From: Parascedosporium putredinis
Lineage: Eukaryota > Ascomycota > Sordariomycetes > Microascales > Microascaceae
Reading direction: 5' to 3'
Assembly (NCBI GenBank): GCA_949357655.1
Contig: CASHTG010000004.1
Location: forward strand, 62,001 to 126,000
Length of the DNA stretch: 64,000 nucleotides
Below are positions 22,489 to 34,295 of this stretch, one piece after another. A model generated the notes under the pieces. That model had not been told where the DNA came from, did no database searches, and saw only the letters and a list, made by a program, of their open reading frames with translations. The position numbers and the translations under genes were made by a program. Every line of letters begins with the position of its first letter. Positions within the stretch are counted from its first letter, which is position 1.

Positions 22489-23449
22489 CTTGTCGTTGAG
22501 AAACTGCAATGTATTTGACGTAAATTAGGTAGTCGCTGTCCGTTCCAAAACCCGATAGTATAGGCCAAGAAACCTGGATGTTATTCTCGATTGTGGAAGG
22601 GGCTCGGGGAAATATGGCCTTGTTAGGAGCGAAGAGTTGGACAATGGCCGTTTGTCGTGGGCAGCAATACCATGGTGATTTCGGTTTGAGAGCAGAAAAC
22701 AAGCAGCCCCTTCAGCGTACTCTACTGGAAGACAGCGCCTCACACAACACAACCTGGGGGCCTGGCCGGGACGTACCAGCCAGTTGTACTTAACCCACGT
22801 GATAGCTAGCCGCGGTGGCAGCTGCAGAGCGGTGGCCACTGAGCATCAGCATGGAGAGGGATGCAGTGGTAGCTTTCAATTTGCTTACTGTGTTTGCCTT
22901 ATTAATATGACCTTCGAGCCATGAGGGAACAGTGTGATTATTGAAAACTCGACTTGGTAACCAGGGCTACCCGTAAGAGCACTTGCTCATCCACCTATAA
23001 TTGTCGAGGCTTCGTCGCAGGTCCAGTTGAGGGACTGAGCTTGCCGTTTTCTTTTCTTAGCGCGTTTCAACCACTGCCCTGATTCTTTAAGGTATTAGAA
23101 TCCAGCGACGAGGTTCAGAGTTATCGTCCCACTAACACTCTCTCTTGGGAGATGGTCATAGCCTAGCCTTAATAGCCTCGGCGCAATCCATACGTGGAAT
23201 GTTTGGATGTAAGGCTGAACCGCGAATTACGCACTTGATCAAGTACTTTTGAGATCTACATGGACCTCGCACCTGCAGCTCTTCATCGATCCCGGAGAAC
23301 ACTTACCTACAGTTTGGAGTCTGGCAACCGCCAGATTTATTCAGTTTCGCGCTCACCTCAAGTTCCCTGGACTCAAAGGCCGTTTCATGTCTCTGGCCTC
23401 CTCCCAAGTCATATAATTGCCTTCCCTCGACAAACCTTCTTCTCTTGTC
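22489..23449. other. Promoter region between divergent CLC1 and RTT103
   Basis: No coding feature is supported. Minus-strand ORFs of 68-104 codons around 22362-22839 lie upstream of the clathrin light chain start and show no recognisable domain. The last 100 bases before 23450 are pyrimidine-rich. Confidence 0.45.
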
Positions 23450-24865
23450 ATGGCGTATAACGACGATGCGGTGCTGGCTAAGCTCAGTGCAGTCAATGAA
23501 AGCCATGACAGTATCTCCTCGTCAGCGCAATGGATCCTATTTCATCGGTAAGGAACCCTTGCTGAAAAACTGCCTCAACAATCCAGCGATCTCCTAACAA
23601 CGTAGCTAGGAGGCATGCTACGCGGACGGTTGAGTTATGGTTTAATCGCCTGAAATCCTCTTCGAGCACCAAGAGGCTAAGTCTCGTATATCTTGCCAAT
23701 GGTCAGTACAACCCTCTCGTCTTGTGAGACACTGTCAGCTCCACGGACACAACCAACCGAGCCACCGGCCCACTGACATGATACCATCCGTAGAGCTGGC
23801 ACAGCAATCCAAGATAAGGAATAAGATGGACTTCATCGAGGCCTTTTCTCCGATTATCCGGAAGCCATCGCTACCGCCTACAAAGGGGCTCCAAGCGAGG
23901 TTCAGGGGAAGATTAGGAGAGTTATTGATGTTTGGAGAGATCGTCGTGTTTTCGAAGATGCCATTCAAGAGGCTATAGACTCACGACTCGCAGGTTTGTA
24001 GCCTCAAAGACCCCGTGTGTCGTCTTTTCTAACAAAATGGATGTAGAGCTAGATAAACTCAAGGGCGCGAACGCCTTCGGAACTTCATCCCCTTCGCTTC
24101 AACACCAACCGCTGTTCCCGCTATACCTGCCGAGCTAAGCGGCCTTTTTACTCGACATCAAGGCACGATAAAAAGTCACATACCAACCAAAACGGCTCTT
24201 GCATCTGCGGATCAAGATTATGCGAAGCTTTTTGACCCGACGAATCCTACTCCGCCTGCTCCCGTCTACGCAGCACGGTTGAATGGGTTGCTAAAGGTTC
24301 TGGCATCTGCTGAAGGTGCTGTTGCAGAGTCTGTCAAGACTAGAGAAGGCCTCATCGAAGAATTGGAAACCCTCCTGAAAACTAGCAGGAGGCGCTTGCA
24401 TCTGATGCTGCAGAACTCAAGAAGCTAGAGGACCGGAAAGCAGATATCGAATCAAAAAAGCAAGAGGTAGAAACAAGCATTATGCGGGGCTTAAGTGTAC
24501 CAGGAGATGGTCATGCTTCTCCTATTGGGGATGGGCCCTCGCCACACTCACCAGCCGAGCCTGATCGACCAGAAATGGAGGCTCTCACCCCACCATCTGC
24601 CTCTGGAGAACCTGAGTTACCGGAAGGTACATCAACATTTTCAGCTCCACCATCCCACCAGGATTCCGGGTTCCAACACGGTACAGCTCCTGGTATTGAG
24701 ATGCTTTCGCATCTCGCCTCCCAGTATCAGTCTCTACCCCTTGGTGCCAACGGGTCGAATAAGCGAAGAAGGTTAGATGATGAGACTGAACTTTCGAACT
24801 TAGTAGGGGATGAGGGAATCGACCCTGAAGTGGTAGAATTATTGAAGAAGGATAGTGGTCCTTAG
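23450..24865 (+). CDS. RTT103: CID-domain transcription termination factor Rtt103-like
   Basis: Rtt103 binds Ser2-phosphorylated RNA polymerase II tails through its CTD-interacting domain and helps recruit the Rat1 exonuclease at 3' ends. Exons are 23450..23547 (MAYNDDAVLAKLSAVNESHD), 23610..23701, 23794..23993 and 24047..24865. The CID runs through SAQWILFHRRHATRTVELWF, LSLVYLANE, QQSKIRNKMDFIEAFSPII and VIDVWRDRRVFEDAIQEAID. The second half has a coiled coil (ELKKLEDRKADIESKKQEVE), then MRGLSVPGD, a Pro/Ser-rich stretch with EMEALTPPSASGEPE, a basic SNKRRRLDDE patch resembling a nuclear signal, and the terminal EVVELLKKDSGP. Frame breaks occur near 23858, 24100 and 24392. Total about 400 residues. 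Confidence 0.9.
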
Positions 24866-25452
24866 TTGTAGCCGTTGTTAAAGTATCTCTCTCGGCAGGG
24901 TATTGAGGTAAACTAGGGTATAGGAAGAGGAAAGGGTTTGGCGCGCATATTTCAAATAGCTTGGAATACCTGCTAACTGACTTCGCTGTTGTGGACAGCA
25001 CTCGCCCTATGCTTCCGTGGTCATCTTCTGCACTTAGTATTCCAGCTAAAATGCCTGGTATACTGGAATTTTGAACCGTCATTGAATTGTCTCGACCCTT
25101 GAGGAAAGACTTAGAAAAGTGCGTGCTTGGAAAAGTTACCAACCGTTAGACTGAGGGACCTTTCGTGTATACAGTGCTTTATAATATATCACACTGTACA
25201 ATGGTCGGTCCGGCATTGCAAGAACAGAGACGAAGATTTTAATAGTGAAATTCTCCGATGACGGCATGGCTCAAAAATTTCCACTCCAACCTCCAAATAG
25301 AATCTGGTCTGTCTTCAGCGCGTTCGTCAAGCTTCATCAGATCAAGGTCAATGAGAGTATGGTGCCGTCTTCGTGACGGTGCGATACACCGTTGTTAACC
25401 ATTCCTCCTCCTCTCTCACTACAGGAGGCACCTCCGTTGACCAGCTCCAACG
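24866..25452. other. Intergenic region between RTT103 and MDL1
   Basis: No gene seen. A minus-strand frame of 185 codons over 24585-25142 is largely antisense to RTT103 and has no family resemblance. Pyrimidine-rich sequence precedes the MDL1 start. Confidence 0.45.
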
Positions 25453-27859
25453 ATGGCATCACTCTCCCGATTATCGCCAGGGTCCCTTCGGGCACAGTTC
25501 GCTGGATTTTGGCGGGGCCTTCAGCCCGATATGTCACGCGAGTTTCCGTACCTCAGGGAGAGGTATCGGCGGCTCGCCGCGCTTTCCGGACCGGAAATTC
25601 CCAGACAGACTCGAGCAGAGCCGCGACAGCATCTTTGCTCAACTTGCGCGCACCTCTAATACACGACCTTTGCATTTAGGCCCCACCGCCTTCCCTTCGA
25701 CACCCCGGCATTCCCATACGAAACGACAATTTTCAATATCCCGTATAATTTCCAAAGAAGGAAAGCTACATAACGAAGTAGACCAAGCCTCCCAAGGTCT
25801 GCAAGCAGGCCCAGAACCAGACCAGTCTCAGTTATACGCATTCACAAAGAGTGAGAGAGCAGCCAAGGCCGCACACGTTAACCTGAGTGCAAGGCTCTCT
25901 AAGGAGGAAATCCCAGGGGAGCCCGGCTCCAAACGAAATCACACGCCTACTAAAGATCGCCCGGCCAGAACTGAAGTTGCTGTCCATCGCTGTTGGCTTC
26001 CTTGCTGTTTCGTCCTGCGTCACTCTGTCGCTCCCCTATATTGTTGGGAAGGTGCTCGATCTTGTTACGACGACCAATGTGGAGAATCCCACATTATTCG
26101 GCCTTACCTTAACCCAGTTCTTCTTCGGGCTTGGCGGGCTATTGACCCTAGGAGCTACGGCAAATTTTGCAAGAATTATCCTTCTACGCATCATCGGTGA
26201 ACGCGTGGTGGCTAGGCTAAGATCGCAACTCTATCGGCGTACCTATGTCCAGGATGCCGAGTTTTATGACGCGAACCGAGTAGGTGACTTGATCTCACGG
26301 CTAGGCACCGACTGCGTCATAGTGGCCAAATCAATCACCCAGAATGTGAGCGACGGACTCCGCGCGCTTCTTTCCGGAACAGCCGCATTTTCAGCTATGG
26401 TCTGGCTTAGCCCTCAACTTTCAGCCGTCCTCCTAGTCATTGGTCCTCCCGTCGCGTTTGGAGGTTGGATTTATGGCAAATCCATACGGAACATCAGTCG
26501 AGCCATCCAAAAAACGTGGGCACTCTTTCTAAAATTGGCGAGGAACGTTTGGGCAATGTCCGGACGAGCCAGGCCTTTGTTGGCGAAATACAGGAAGTTG
26601 CTAGGTATAACAAGCAAGTAAAGAAGATATTCAACCTTGGTCTACGGGAATCAAAGATTTACGCAACATTCTTCGCCACAACCGGCTGGGTAGGTAATAT
26701 GGCAATTTTAGCCATGCTTGTCGTTGGTGGCAATCTAGTCCACACGGGCGCCCTCTCTGTTGGCCATCTCACATCATTTATGATGTACACGGCGTTTGCC
26801 GGTGGCAGCGTGAGCAATTTGACCCAGTTCTTTTCAGAGCTTATGAAGGGTGTTGGCGCCGCGAGCCGACTATTCGAACTTCAAGACCGAAAGCCAACCA
26901 TACCCCAAACAGTCGGTCGTAAGGTGCCATCCGCGCGAGGGACGATTAAGTTTGACGATGTGCATTTCGCATACCCTACACGGCCGGCCGTTTCTATCTT
27001 CAACGGCATAAGCTTCGAGATCCCATCTGGCAGCAATATCTGCGTGGTTGGCCCCTCGGGCGGTGGCAAGTCAACTGTAGCATCACTACTACTCCGGTTC
27101 TATAATCCTACGTCTGGCTCTATCACAATCAATGGGATGGATGTCTCGAAGATGAATATACGATCCCTTCGACGACGTATTGGCGTGGTATCCCAGGAGC
27201 CTGTTCTTTTCTCTGGAACAATCGCGGAGAATATCTCCTACGCCAAACCCGATGCCACCAGGTTTGAGATAATTATGGCAGCTAGAAAGGCAAACTGTAC
27301 CTTTATTAGCGACCTCCCTGACGGATTAGAAACCCAAGTCGGAGCAAGAGGAAGCCAGCTATCGGGCGGCCAAAAGCAACGCATCGCCATCGCGCGGGCT
27401 CTCATTAAAAATCCAGATATCCTCATCCTTGATGAGGCTACCTCGGCCCTCGACGCCGAGTCTGAAACGCTCGTCAATGCCGCTCTCGTTTCCTTGCTAA
27501 AGGGCAACAATACCACCATCTCTATTGCCCATCGCCTCTCGACAATCAAACGATCCGATCAGATAATAGTTTTATCGAGCGAGGGCAAGGTAGCTGAGAT
27601 TGGGAGCTACGCCGAACTCTCAGCTGATCAAGAAAGTGCCTTCAGTAAGTTGATGGAATGGCAGATGAGTGGGGGTGAGGTTTCGGACCCTCGCGGCAAC
27701 GAGTCCCTCGCTCGCATTACTGAAGCGGACATAATCGAACAAGATCTTGAGGATGTGGAGGAGAGCGAAGGCGCTGAACACAACAGCAATCAGGACACGG
27801 CGGGAAGAAGCCAGACAAATGAGCTTAGGGAAAATAAGGGAGAGAATCCAGGGCGGTAG
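25453..27859 (+). CDS. MDL1: Mitochondrial ABC half-transporter, Mdl1/ABCB10 type
   Basis: This is an inner-membrane half transporter (one membrane domain plus one nucleotide-binding domain) of the family that exports peptides produced by the matrix m-AAA protease. A basic, Arg/Ser-rich N-terminus (MASLSRLSPGSLRAQFAGFW and later TKRQFSISRI) suits mitochondrial import. The membrane domain starts at NEITRLLKIARPELKLLSI. The NBD carries Walker A GPSGGGKST, a Q-loop in VVSQEP, the signature LSGGQKQR, Walker B DILILDEATSALD and the H-loop IAHRLST. It ends in an acidic tail (EQDLEDVEESEGAEHN). No introns were needed. Frame breaks are inferred near 25640-25680, near 25905, and in the A-run at about 26513. 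The product would be about 790 residues. MDL2 or another ABCB-type mitochondrial half transporter is the main alternative. Confidence 0.88.
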
Positions 27860-28975
27860 ACAGCCCTGCCCGGCACCATCAAGCAACAAGAATTTCTCGA
27901 GATCATCGGGCTCAACATTCACACCAATGCCGTCCTCAAGCCTGCGTGATCATTGAGCTTCAATATCTTCTCCACTTTCAGCCGCAAGTTTTCCCTCTCC
28001 TTCGACGGCCAAAGAAGAGAAGAAAAAGAAAAAAGCGGCCATATATAATCGAAAGAAAGGAGAAGAGGGAATGGCGATGGCTGCTCGCCCCCTTCTAGTT
28101 TATTTTCTCTTTCCGTCACTTTACAAACTCTCCACTCAGCAACGAGGGTTCCCGTTAGCCCTTGAGATCGTTCTCATCATCAGGCTAGTTTGTATAGCTA
28201 TATCATGATTTTATAGAAGTCACTGGAAAGACAGGTGGGTAGAGCGGTTGGTGTCAAAAGCGCGCCCCAGGGTAAGACAGCCGCACACATTTTGTGCAAT
28301 TCTTTTGTATACAGATAGATACTCATGTACTGAGGGTATTCATTTCCTTTTGTATTTGCCGTATGTTAGACAGAGACCATATGTCACAAGGCGGCCCAAG
28401 CTATTTCCAACAATGTCCACTACCTGTTGATAAATGCCGAAGATGCCGAAAACCCCGCGCTGTATCTTGCGTTTGACGAGAGCCGAGGACTGAGCCCGTT
28501 GCCATCTGTAGATGTCGAATGCGTCTCTTGCTAACATTACGTGAGGGGGATGAGGAGCTGAGCATGTGATCCTTCCAGACCTCAAGAGTTTGAAACTATT
28601 ACGTACCTGATACATGTGGCTCTTGTAGCTGCCACCAGAATTTCAAGGTCACCTCAATGTAACCACGCCATAGATCCTGATTATCTTGGGAGCAAGCGAC
28701 TGCACTGGCCGTTTAATGCAACAGAGGCAACAGCGATGTCCTAGATGCAATAGGATCGGGGGTCAGGTGCTGAGGGATCGACCCATTCCAATTATACCTA
28801 CGCTTGTAGATCCCACCTATTTTGCGATTGAAGGAATTCAATTATTTTATACTCTTCTACTCTTACTTGATCTTCAATGCTCGTTTCTACCCCTAATAAC
28901 CTCATTTCAGAGTTTAACCTTTATAAGGGGCACTGATACCATCGCTAAACGCTTCCTTCGACAAGGGAATTCAAC
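27860..28975. other. Intergenic region between MDL1 and the lipase gene
   Basis: About 1.1 kb without a supported gene. A minus-strand frame of 91 codons at 28340-28615 and short plus frames have no recognisable features. A purine-rich A/G tract lies at about 28012-28072. Confidence 0.45.
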
Positions 28976-30129
28976 ATGGCGGGCGAAGTGGAAGGCACGT
29001 TCAGAGCTGGACAAGTTGACTTGTATACAAAAACTTATACGGTATGGCAACTACCTTTTTCTCTGAACATTGCCTTTTATAATGTCCTCTTATATTGTCG
29101 TTTGGTGGCCTCGCTAGGAATGGGATCATTCATCCCTATATTTGCCTACAGGCCAACACTCCAGATATCACTTGGTCAACTAACGAGGTGCTTTTTTATG
29201 TAGCCGCTTGCTCCCATCAAGGCCAAGCTTGTGTTTCTCCACGGATTCAGCGATCACATTGGCCGTTATGAGGAGCTATTTAGATACTTCACCGCGCAAG
29301 GCATCCAGGTATTCGCATTCGACCAGCGGGGATGGGGACGCAGTGTGAGAACACCTAGCGATAGGGGGTCACCGGGCCCACGTCGCAGGTCCTCATGGAC
29401 ATCGCCTCCTTCGCCGAGTCAAAACTCTCTCCAGACGCTCCTCTCTTCGTATTCGGCCACTCTATGGGGGCGGCGAGGCGCTTACCTTGGCGTCGACCCC
29501 TGAATACAACTCCATTGTGTCTAAAGTTCACGGTTGGATTCTTGAGGCACCGTTCTTGGGCTTCCTCCTGGCGAAGAGCCTTCCACATTGAAAGTAATCG
29601 CTGGCAGGGCGGCTGCCAGGCTATTTCCACGGCGAACTCTCATGCATCGCATTGTGCCAGAGAAACTTGCCCACAACCTCGAAGTTCAAAGAGCCTCGCA
29701 GAGGATACCTTGTGCCACGATACTGGTACGCTTGAGGGTCTTGCCGGCCTACTTGACCGTACCATAGGCCTCTCTTCGGGCAAACTTCGCCTGCTACCTT
29801 CCGTGAGGAGTTTGTACCTTGCTCATGGAACTCAAGACCAAGCCACAAGTTACAGCTGGAGTAAGCGGTGGTTTGACTCCAACGCGGAAGCTCTAGCGGA
29901 TGCAACGTTCCGGACTTTTGAGGATTGCGCCCACCAGCTACATGCGGATGACTGTAAATATGACTTCTTCAAGGATGTCACGGATTGGATTCTTGAGCGA
30001 GTTGGAGAAGCAAGGCCCAATGCTGTCGAAGGGTCTGGGTGTCTTACCAAAGAGTCGGCGTCTCAACATAGCACAGAGCCCATGGCAGCAGCCGAGGGTC
30101 CCACAATGAGGTCGGATTCTAAACTTTGA
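28976..30129 (+). CDS. Monoacylglycerol lipase-like serine hydrolase
   Basis: This is an alpha/beta hydrolase of the monoglyceride lipase family (yeast Yju3 relatives), which splits monoacylglycerols to fatty acid and glycerol, often at lipid droplets. Exon 1 is 28976..29041 (MAGEVEGTFRAGQVDLYTKT) and exon 2 starts at 29204 (PLAPIKAKLVFLHGFSDHIG). The oxyanion HG motif is LVFLHGF. The nucleophile elbow is GHSMG near 29455-29470. The catalytic Asp is in LAHGTQDQATSY and the His in CAHQLHADD. The cap region reads GWILEAPFLGF and LCHDTGTLEGLAGLLDRT. The frame breaks at about 29367, in the G run near 29467, near 29570 and near 29695. The C-terminal tail after WILERVGEA is Ser/Thr-rich and looks unstructured. 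About 355 residues; slightly longer than the family average. Confidence 0.87.
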
Positions 30130-31012
30130 TCTGCCGCCACGACACTGGCCCTCTCCCTCTCCTCCACCCGCATGTTCTGATCTAAAAGATGGGTGACACT
30201 TGTTCTTGGTGTTTCGAAGCTTGGCTATGGCATGGGGCCTTGCCTATTTTATCCGTCATTTCATTTTAGATTCATATACATAGGAGGTGAGGGACTTTTC
30301 GAGTTGCAAACGTCTCCATCTGAATGTGTATTATAAAACCTACTCAGTTATTAAGGCTAATCCTTCGATCTCCTGGAGAACTAAACCGAGAAATGTGATA
30401 TAAAGTGTTGCTAGACGGCTGGAAGCTTACCTTGTGATTCATAGACCTTCTCGGTGGTTGTAAATACCAATGGTGCTCACCACTGTCGTGAAGTCTTTTG
30501 CCCTTGGATAGGAGCTAGGTAACGGTACTCGGACAACGGGGAGCTTCGGTTCCGTGATTTCAGCTTGAACACGGCTTGAGGAAATGTGCTCGTAGAACAA
30601 TTACTGCCTGGAGACTGGGCGGCCTATATAAACTGTAAATAGAAGGCAAGGTTTAAGGTAATAGTAAAGATTGACCGCATCGTCACGCACATATTCGAGG
30701 GTAGGAATACATTTTGGAAGTTATATGGCAAAGTAAAGATTGCGACCACGCGTAGTGTCTGGCAGCCTTTCGAAAGCTTCTGGCAGATCCTCTCTGGAAG
30801 AATCACGCCTTCATAGGGTTCTCGGGTTCTCAACCACGCTACCTCCCACCGGAAGGTGGCCGCATTAGATGATGGTCATATCAACATTTTATTGAGGTTT
30901 TGCGAGAAAGCCGTTTCCCGAAGAATGCCATGCTCAACCGTACACCTGTAACAAAATAAAAAGCCGCGGCTAAGCTCTAGTCACGTCTACCCCTCCTTTT
31001 TTATCAACCCTT
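30130..31012. other. Region between convergent lipase and RPL17 genes
   Basis: Holds the 3' untranslated regions of two convergent genes. A 69-codon minus-strand frame at 30624-30833 shows no domain. No structured RNA was recognised. Confidence 0.5.
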
Positions 31013-31933
31013 TTACGCCGCGGTGAGAGCCTTTCGGACGCGGACGCCACGCTGCCTCGAGTTAAGCCTCTCTCCATGCGCAACAACGGCATCAGACTTC
31101 TCGACCGCCTCATCACCCTCGGTAAGGATAAGCTCGATGTGGCAGGGGCTCGACATGTAGGGGTTAATCTAAAAGTAAGAGAATTGGTGTGGTTAGCTAC
31201 TTATTCGGGGCGCGGAGGGATGGTGTGGCAAAATTGACGTACACGGCCGTGGGCGCGGTAGGTTCGCCTTCGCTGCTTGGGGGCTTGGTTAACCTGGATG
31301 TGCTTGACAACTAGGTTGCTGGAGTCGAGGCCCTTGGCATCGGCGTTGGATTCGGCGTTCTTAAGGAGACCGAGGAGGAATTGGGCGGACTTGACAGGCC
31401 ATCGGGCACGGGTGACACCAAACTGTTTGCCTATATTCAGAATGGTCTATCAGCATCTTCAATTTGTTTACCTATGGAAGGGCCTGCGGTCGGCGGGAAT
31501 TTGTATGAAAATGGGCGGGGAGTGCCAATATTTTGTACCTTGAGAGCAGCGTCCAATGCTACCGCAAAATCGGCGGAAGGGAACAGCCTCCTTCTTCTCG
31601 AGAACGTTGTTCAGGAAGGCAACAGCACGCTGCAGCTTCCAGCCGTTGATGGCTTGGGCGGTTTCCCTAGTGTTCTTGAAAGAAACGCGAAGATAGGATC
31701 CGCGGGCGCGGGCCGACTTGGTCGGCTGGATCTCGTGGGCTGCGTACCGAACCTAAACCTCGGGGTCAGCTTCTATCGCTCTCACTGATGGCGTCGTTTA
31801 AAAATTTCCAAAGATTCTCGTCAGGGCGAGTAAATGATACCAATCCACTGCCGAAACTAGGTCGCAAGAGGGCCAAGGATAAAAAGAATGATATCGAGTG
31901 AAATTAATCGGCCAGGTGAAGTTAACTTACCAT
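31013..31933 (-). CDS. RPL17: 60S ribosomal protein L17 (uL22)
   Basis: This large-subunit protein lines the polypeptide exit tunnel. Four exons on the minus strand: 31931..31933 (ATG only), 31539..31752, 31243..31430 and 31013..31168. The protein reads VRYAAHEIQPTKSARARGSY, VSFKNTRETAQAINGWKLQR, AVAFLNNVLEKKEAVPFRRF, then KQFGVTRARWPVKSAQFLL, SNLVVKHIQVNQAPKQRRRT, HGRINPYMSSPCHIELILTE and the basic end GVRVRKALTAA. Every exon reads in frame with no break. About 187 residues, typical for fungi. The first exon is just the start codon followed directly by GTAAGT, so a start inside exon 2 would be wrong. Confidence 0.96.
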
Positions 31934-32266
31934 CTTGACGGTTGTTGATGGAATCGATTGCTGCGATGTCGAAAAGTCTGGTCGTTGAGTTTGAAGAAAA
32001 TCAAAATTGTCGATGTCCTTGGATACTTTGGGATGGGAGGTTGATGAGGACTGATATCTGATTGGCTCTAGCGAAGGGCTTAGGGTTGTGACCCTTTTAG
32101 GAAGGAGGGTGGGCGCATTTTTGACCCACGTAAACTTGTTACTGCTGGCAGCTTATCTCAGCCCAAAGACGCTCAACAGCTTGGGCCTGCGGTGATCTGA
32201 TACTGCGGTCGTACTTTACTTTACGCCTTGATAACTTTCATTCACTTTTCGGGACGCTTGTAGGAG

Positions 32267-32581
32267 ATCGGTCGAATATCTTACTGACGGACCTGCTTTA
32301 CTTGAGCGTATATCGCCATTTCTTGAATATAGCCTGGTGGGCGCCTCTCAAGGTGAGCCACCGTCACGCATCTATCACGTGTGGCTTTCTCCCAGATGTA
32401 GACAGCTGGCTTCTCAAACACCATACCTTTTACATAAGACCTTGGTTGTGGACTACCCCACCATCAGGATACCCCGCGCTTGGCTGTTCACCAAGTGGTG
32501 GGACAAGCCTCCCGAGCTGCTTTTGGTATTCACTTCCTGTTCCCCCTTTCGTTTAGAGCCTGTGAGTCAGAGGCGGGTATA
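32267..32581 (+). CDS. Exon-like conserved fragment, unidentified
   Basis: An open stretch follows a possible acceptor (CTTGTAG, ending about 32266). It reads RSVEYLTDGPALLERISPFL, then EYSLVGASQGEPPSRIYHVW, LLHKTLVVDYPTIRIPRAWL and FTKWWDKPPELLL before a stop near 32581. The aromatic-rich, non-repetitive composition looks like a folded protein, not chance. There is no convincing start codon in frame: upstream is the RPL17 promoter, so the first exon must be very short, missing, or displaced by an indel. I cannot assign a family. It may be the last exon of a small gene or a gene remnant. Confidence 0.4.
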
Positions 32582-32893
32582 GAAGCATTTATTTTCATGA
32601 TCTTTATTTCGAGAAAGGCATGGAGAAAGCTTGGATAGTTGAACGAAAGTGTGGTACTGGGTACATACACTGATCGCCCCAGTGCAACATCCTATCAATG
32701 GATGTCATCTTTCTGAAGTTCCCTGAGGGCCATTTTCCCGATGTCGGGCTCCCATCACTAGACAAGTTCTCCCGTATTTCACTCAATCGCCCTGTCTGCG
32801 CGTTTAAATATCCCTTTGCCCCTCTCCTTTTGTGAACCCGCTGTCTACACCTTGAACCAAGCCTCTTAGAGTCGCCGACCCCTCTCAGTCATC

Positions 32894-34295
32894 ATGCCCA
32901 CGCGAGCGGACATCACTTATTTTGGAGCAGGCCCTGCCCTCCTCCCAACTGATGTTTTAGAGACAGCAGCTCAGGCGCTGCTGGACTATAATGGGACCGG
33001 TCTAGGTATCGCAGAGCACTCGCATAGATCTGAGCACGCCACTACCATCATCAACACAGCCAAGGCGGATCTCGCAAGCTACCTGGATATTCCGGATGAC
33101 TACGAGATTCTCTTCATGCAAGCTGGTGGGACTGGAGAATTTTCTGCCACCGTGTACAACCTTGTCGGTGCATGGGTCACAAAACAGAAAGAACAAATTA
33201 GCAAGACACTTGGTGAGACTGATGACAGCAAGCTCGCCGAAGAGTTGAGAAAGGTGGTGCAGGAGAAGCTGAAGGTTGACTATATCGTTACTGGAGGCTG
33301 GTCGGACAAGGCGCACAAGGAAGCTATTCGCCTACTTGGCCCAGAACACGTCAATCTTGTTGTCGACTCTCGAACTAGCAATGGCGGCAAATTCGGCAAG
33401 ATTCCCGACGAAAGCACCTGGAACTTGTCGAAGGACGCGGCACTCGTGTACTATTGCGATAACGAGACTGTCGACGGCGTCGAGTTCCCTAAATTTCCTG
33501 ACGCGCTTCTGCCCGCATCGGACGGGTCAGGCCCCATTGTCGTTGCTGACATGTCGTCTAATATCCTTTCTCGGAGAATACCTGTCAAGAACTTTTCCGT
33601 CATCTTCTTTGGCGCCCAAAAAATCTAGGCTCTACTGGGATTACGATTGCGATTGTTAAGAAGTCTCTTCTACCACCGGCAATCTCACAGCCTGCCCCGA
33701 CGCTCCTGCGACAGCTCGGATTACCCGTAGGACCAATCATCCTATCCTACGAGACTATCGCGAAGAACAACAGCCTTTATAACACTTTGAGTATTTTTGA
33801 GTAAGATGAATCCACCTTACTACCTCTTCCATCCATGATAGACAAAACTGTCTAAAAATCCGAATCCGCCATATTTTTATCTTCATCATGTATGAAGGAT
33901 ACAGCTGACTGATATTGCACAGCGTGTTCGTTGCAGGCCAAGTGCTCAAGAGGTTGCTGAAGAATTTCCCCGACAAAGCTGCCGGCCAGGAAGCCCTTGC
34001 AACTCGTAAGGCCGAATTGATTTATGCCGCGCTAGAAGCACACCCCGAGACATATCATATTGTCCCCGACAAGTCCGTGAGATCGCGAATGAACATTTGC
34101 TTCCGAGTCACTAAAGCAGGTAACGTTGATGAAGCTGAAAAGGCCTTTTTGAAGGAAGCTACTGCGCTTGGCCTCACGGGCTTGAAAGGCCACCGCAGTG
34201 TTGGCGGAATTCGCGCCAGTAACTACAATTCTATTCCCCTTGAGGGCGCAGAAAAACTAGCCAAGTTCATTGAGGACTTTGCGAAGGCCTCTTAG
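32894..34295 (+). CDS. SER1: Phosphoserine aminotransferase
   Basis: This PLP enzyme converts 3-phosphohydroxypyruvate and glutamate to phosphoserine and 2-oxoglutarate, the second step of serine synthesis. Exon 1 is 32894..33800 and exon 2 is 33923..34295, with a GTAAGATG donor and a TTGCACAG acceptor. Features are the N-terminal FGAGPALLPTDVLETAAQAL, LGIAEHSHRS, the phosphate-contact MQAGGTGEFSA, VADMSSNILSRRI, and the PLP-lysine segment FGAQKN. An A6 run at about 33618-33624 breaks the frame inside that motif. Immediately after, LGSTGITIAIVKKSLLPP continues in the next frame. The C-terminus carries MNICFRVTKAGNVDEAEKAF, GLKGHRSVGGIRASNYN and EKLAKFIEDFAKAS. About 425 residues, normal for the fungal enzyme. 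Confidence 0.95.

Noticed and set aside
24585..25142. 185-codon minus-strand ORF
   Set aside because: Mostly antisense to the RTT103 C-terminal exon; low-complexity and without a domain.
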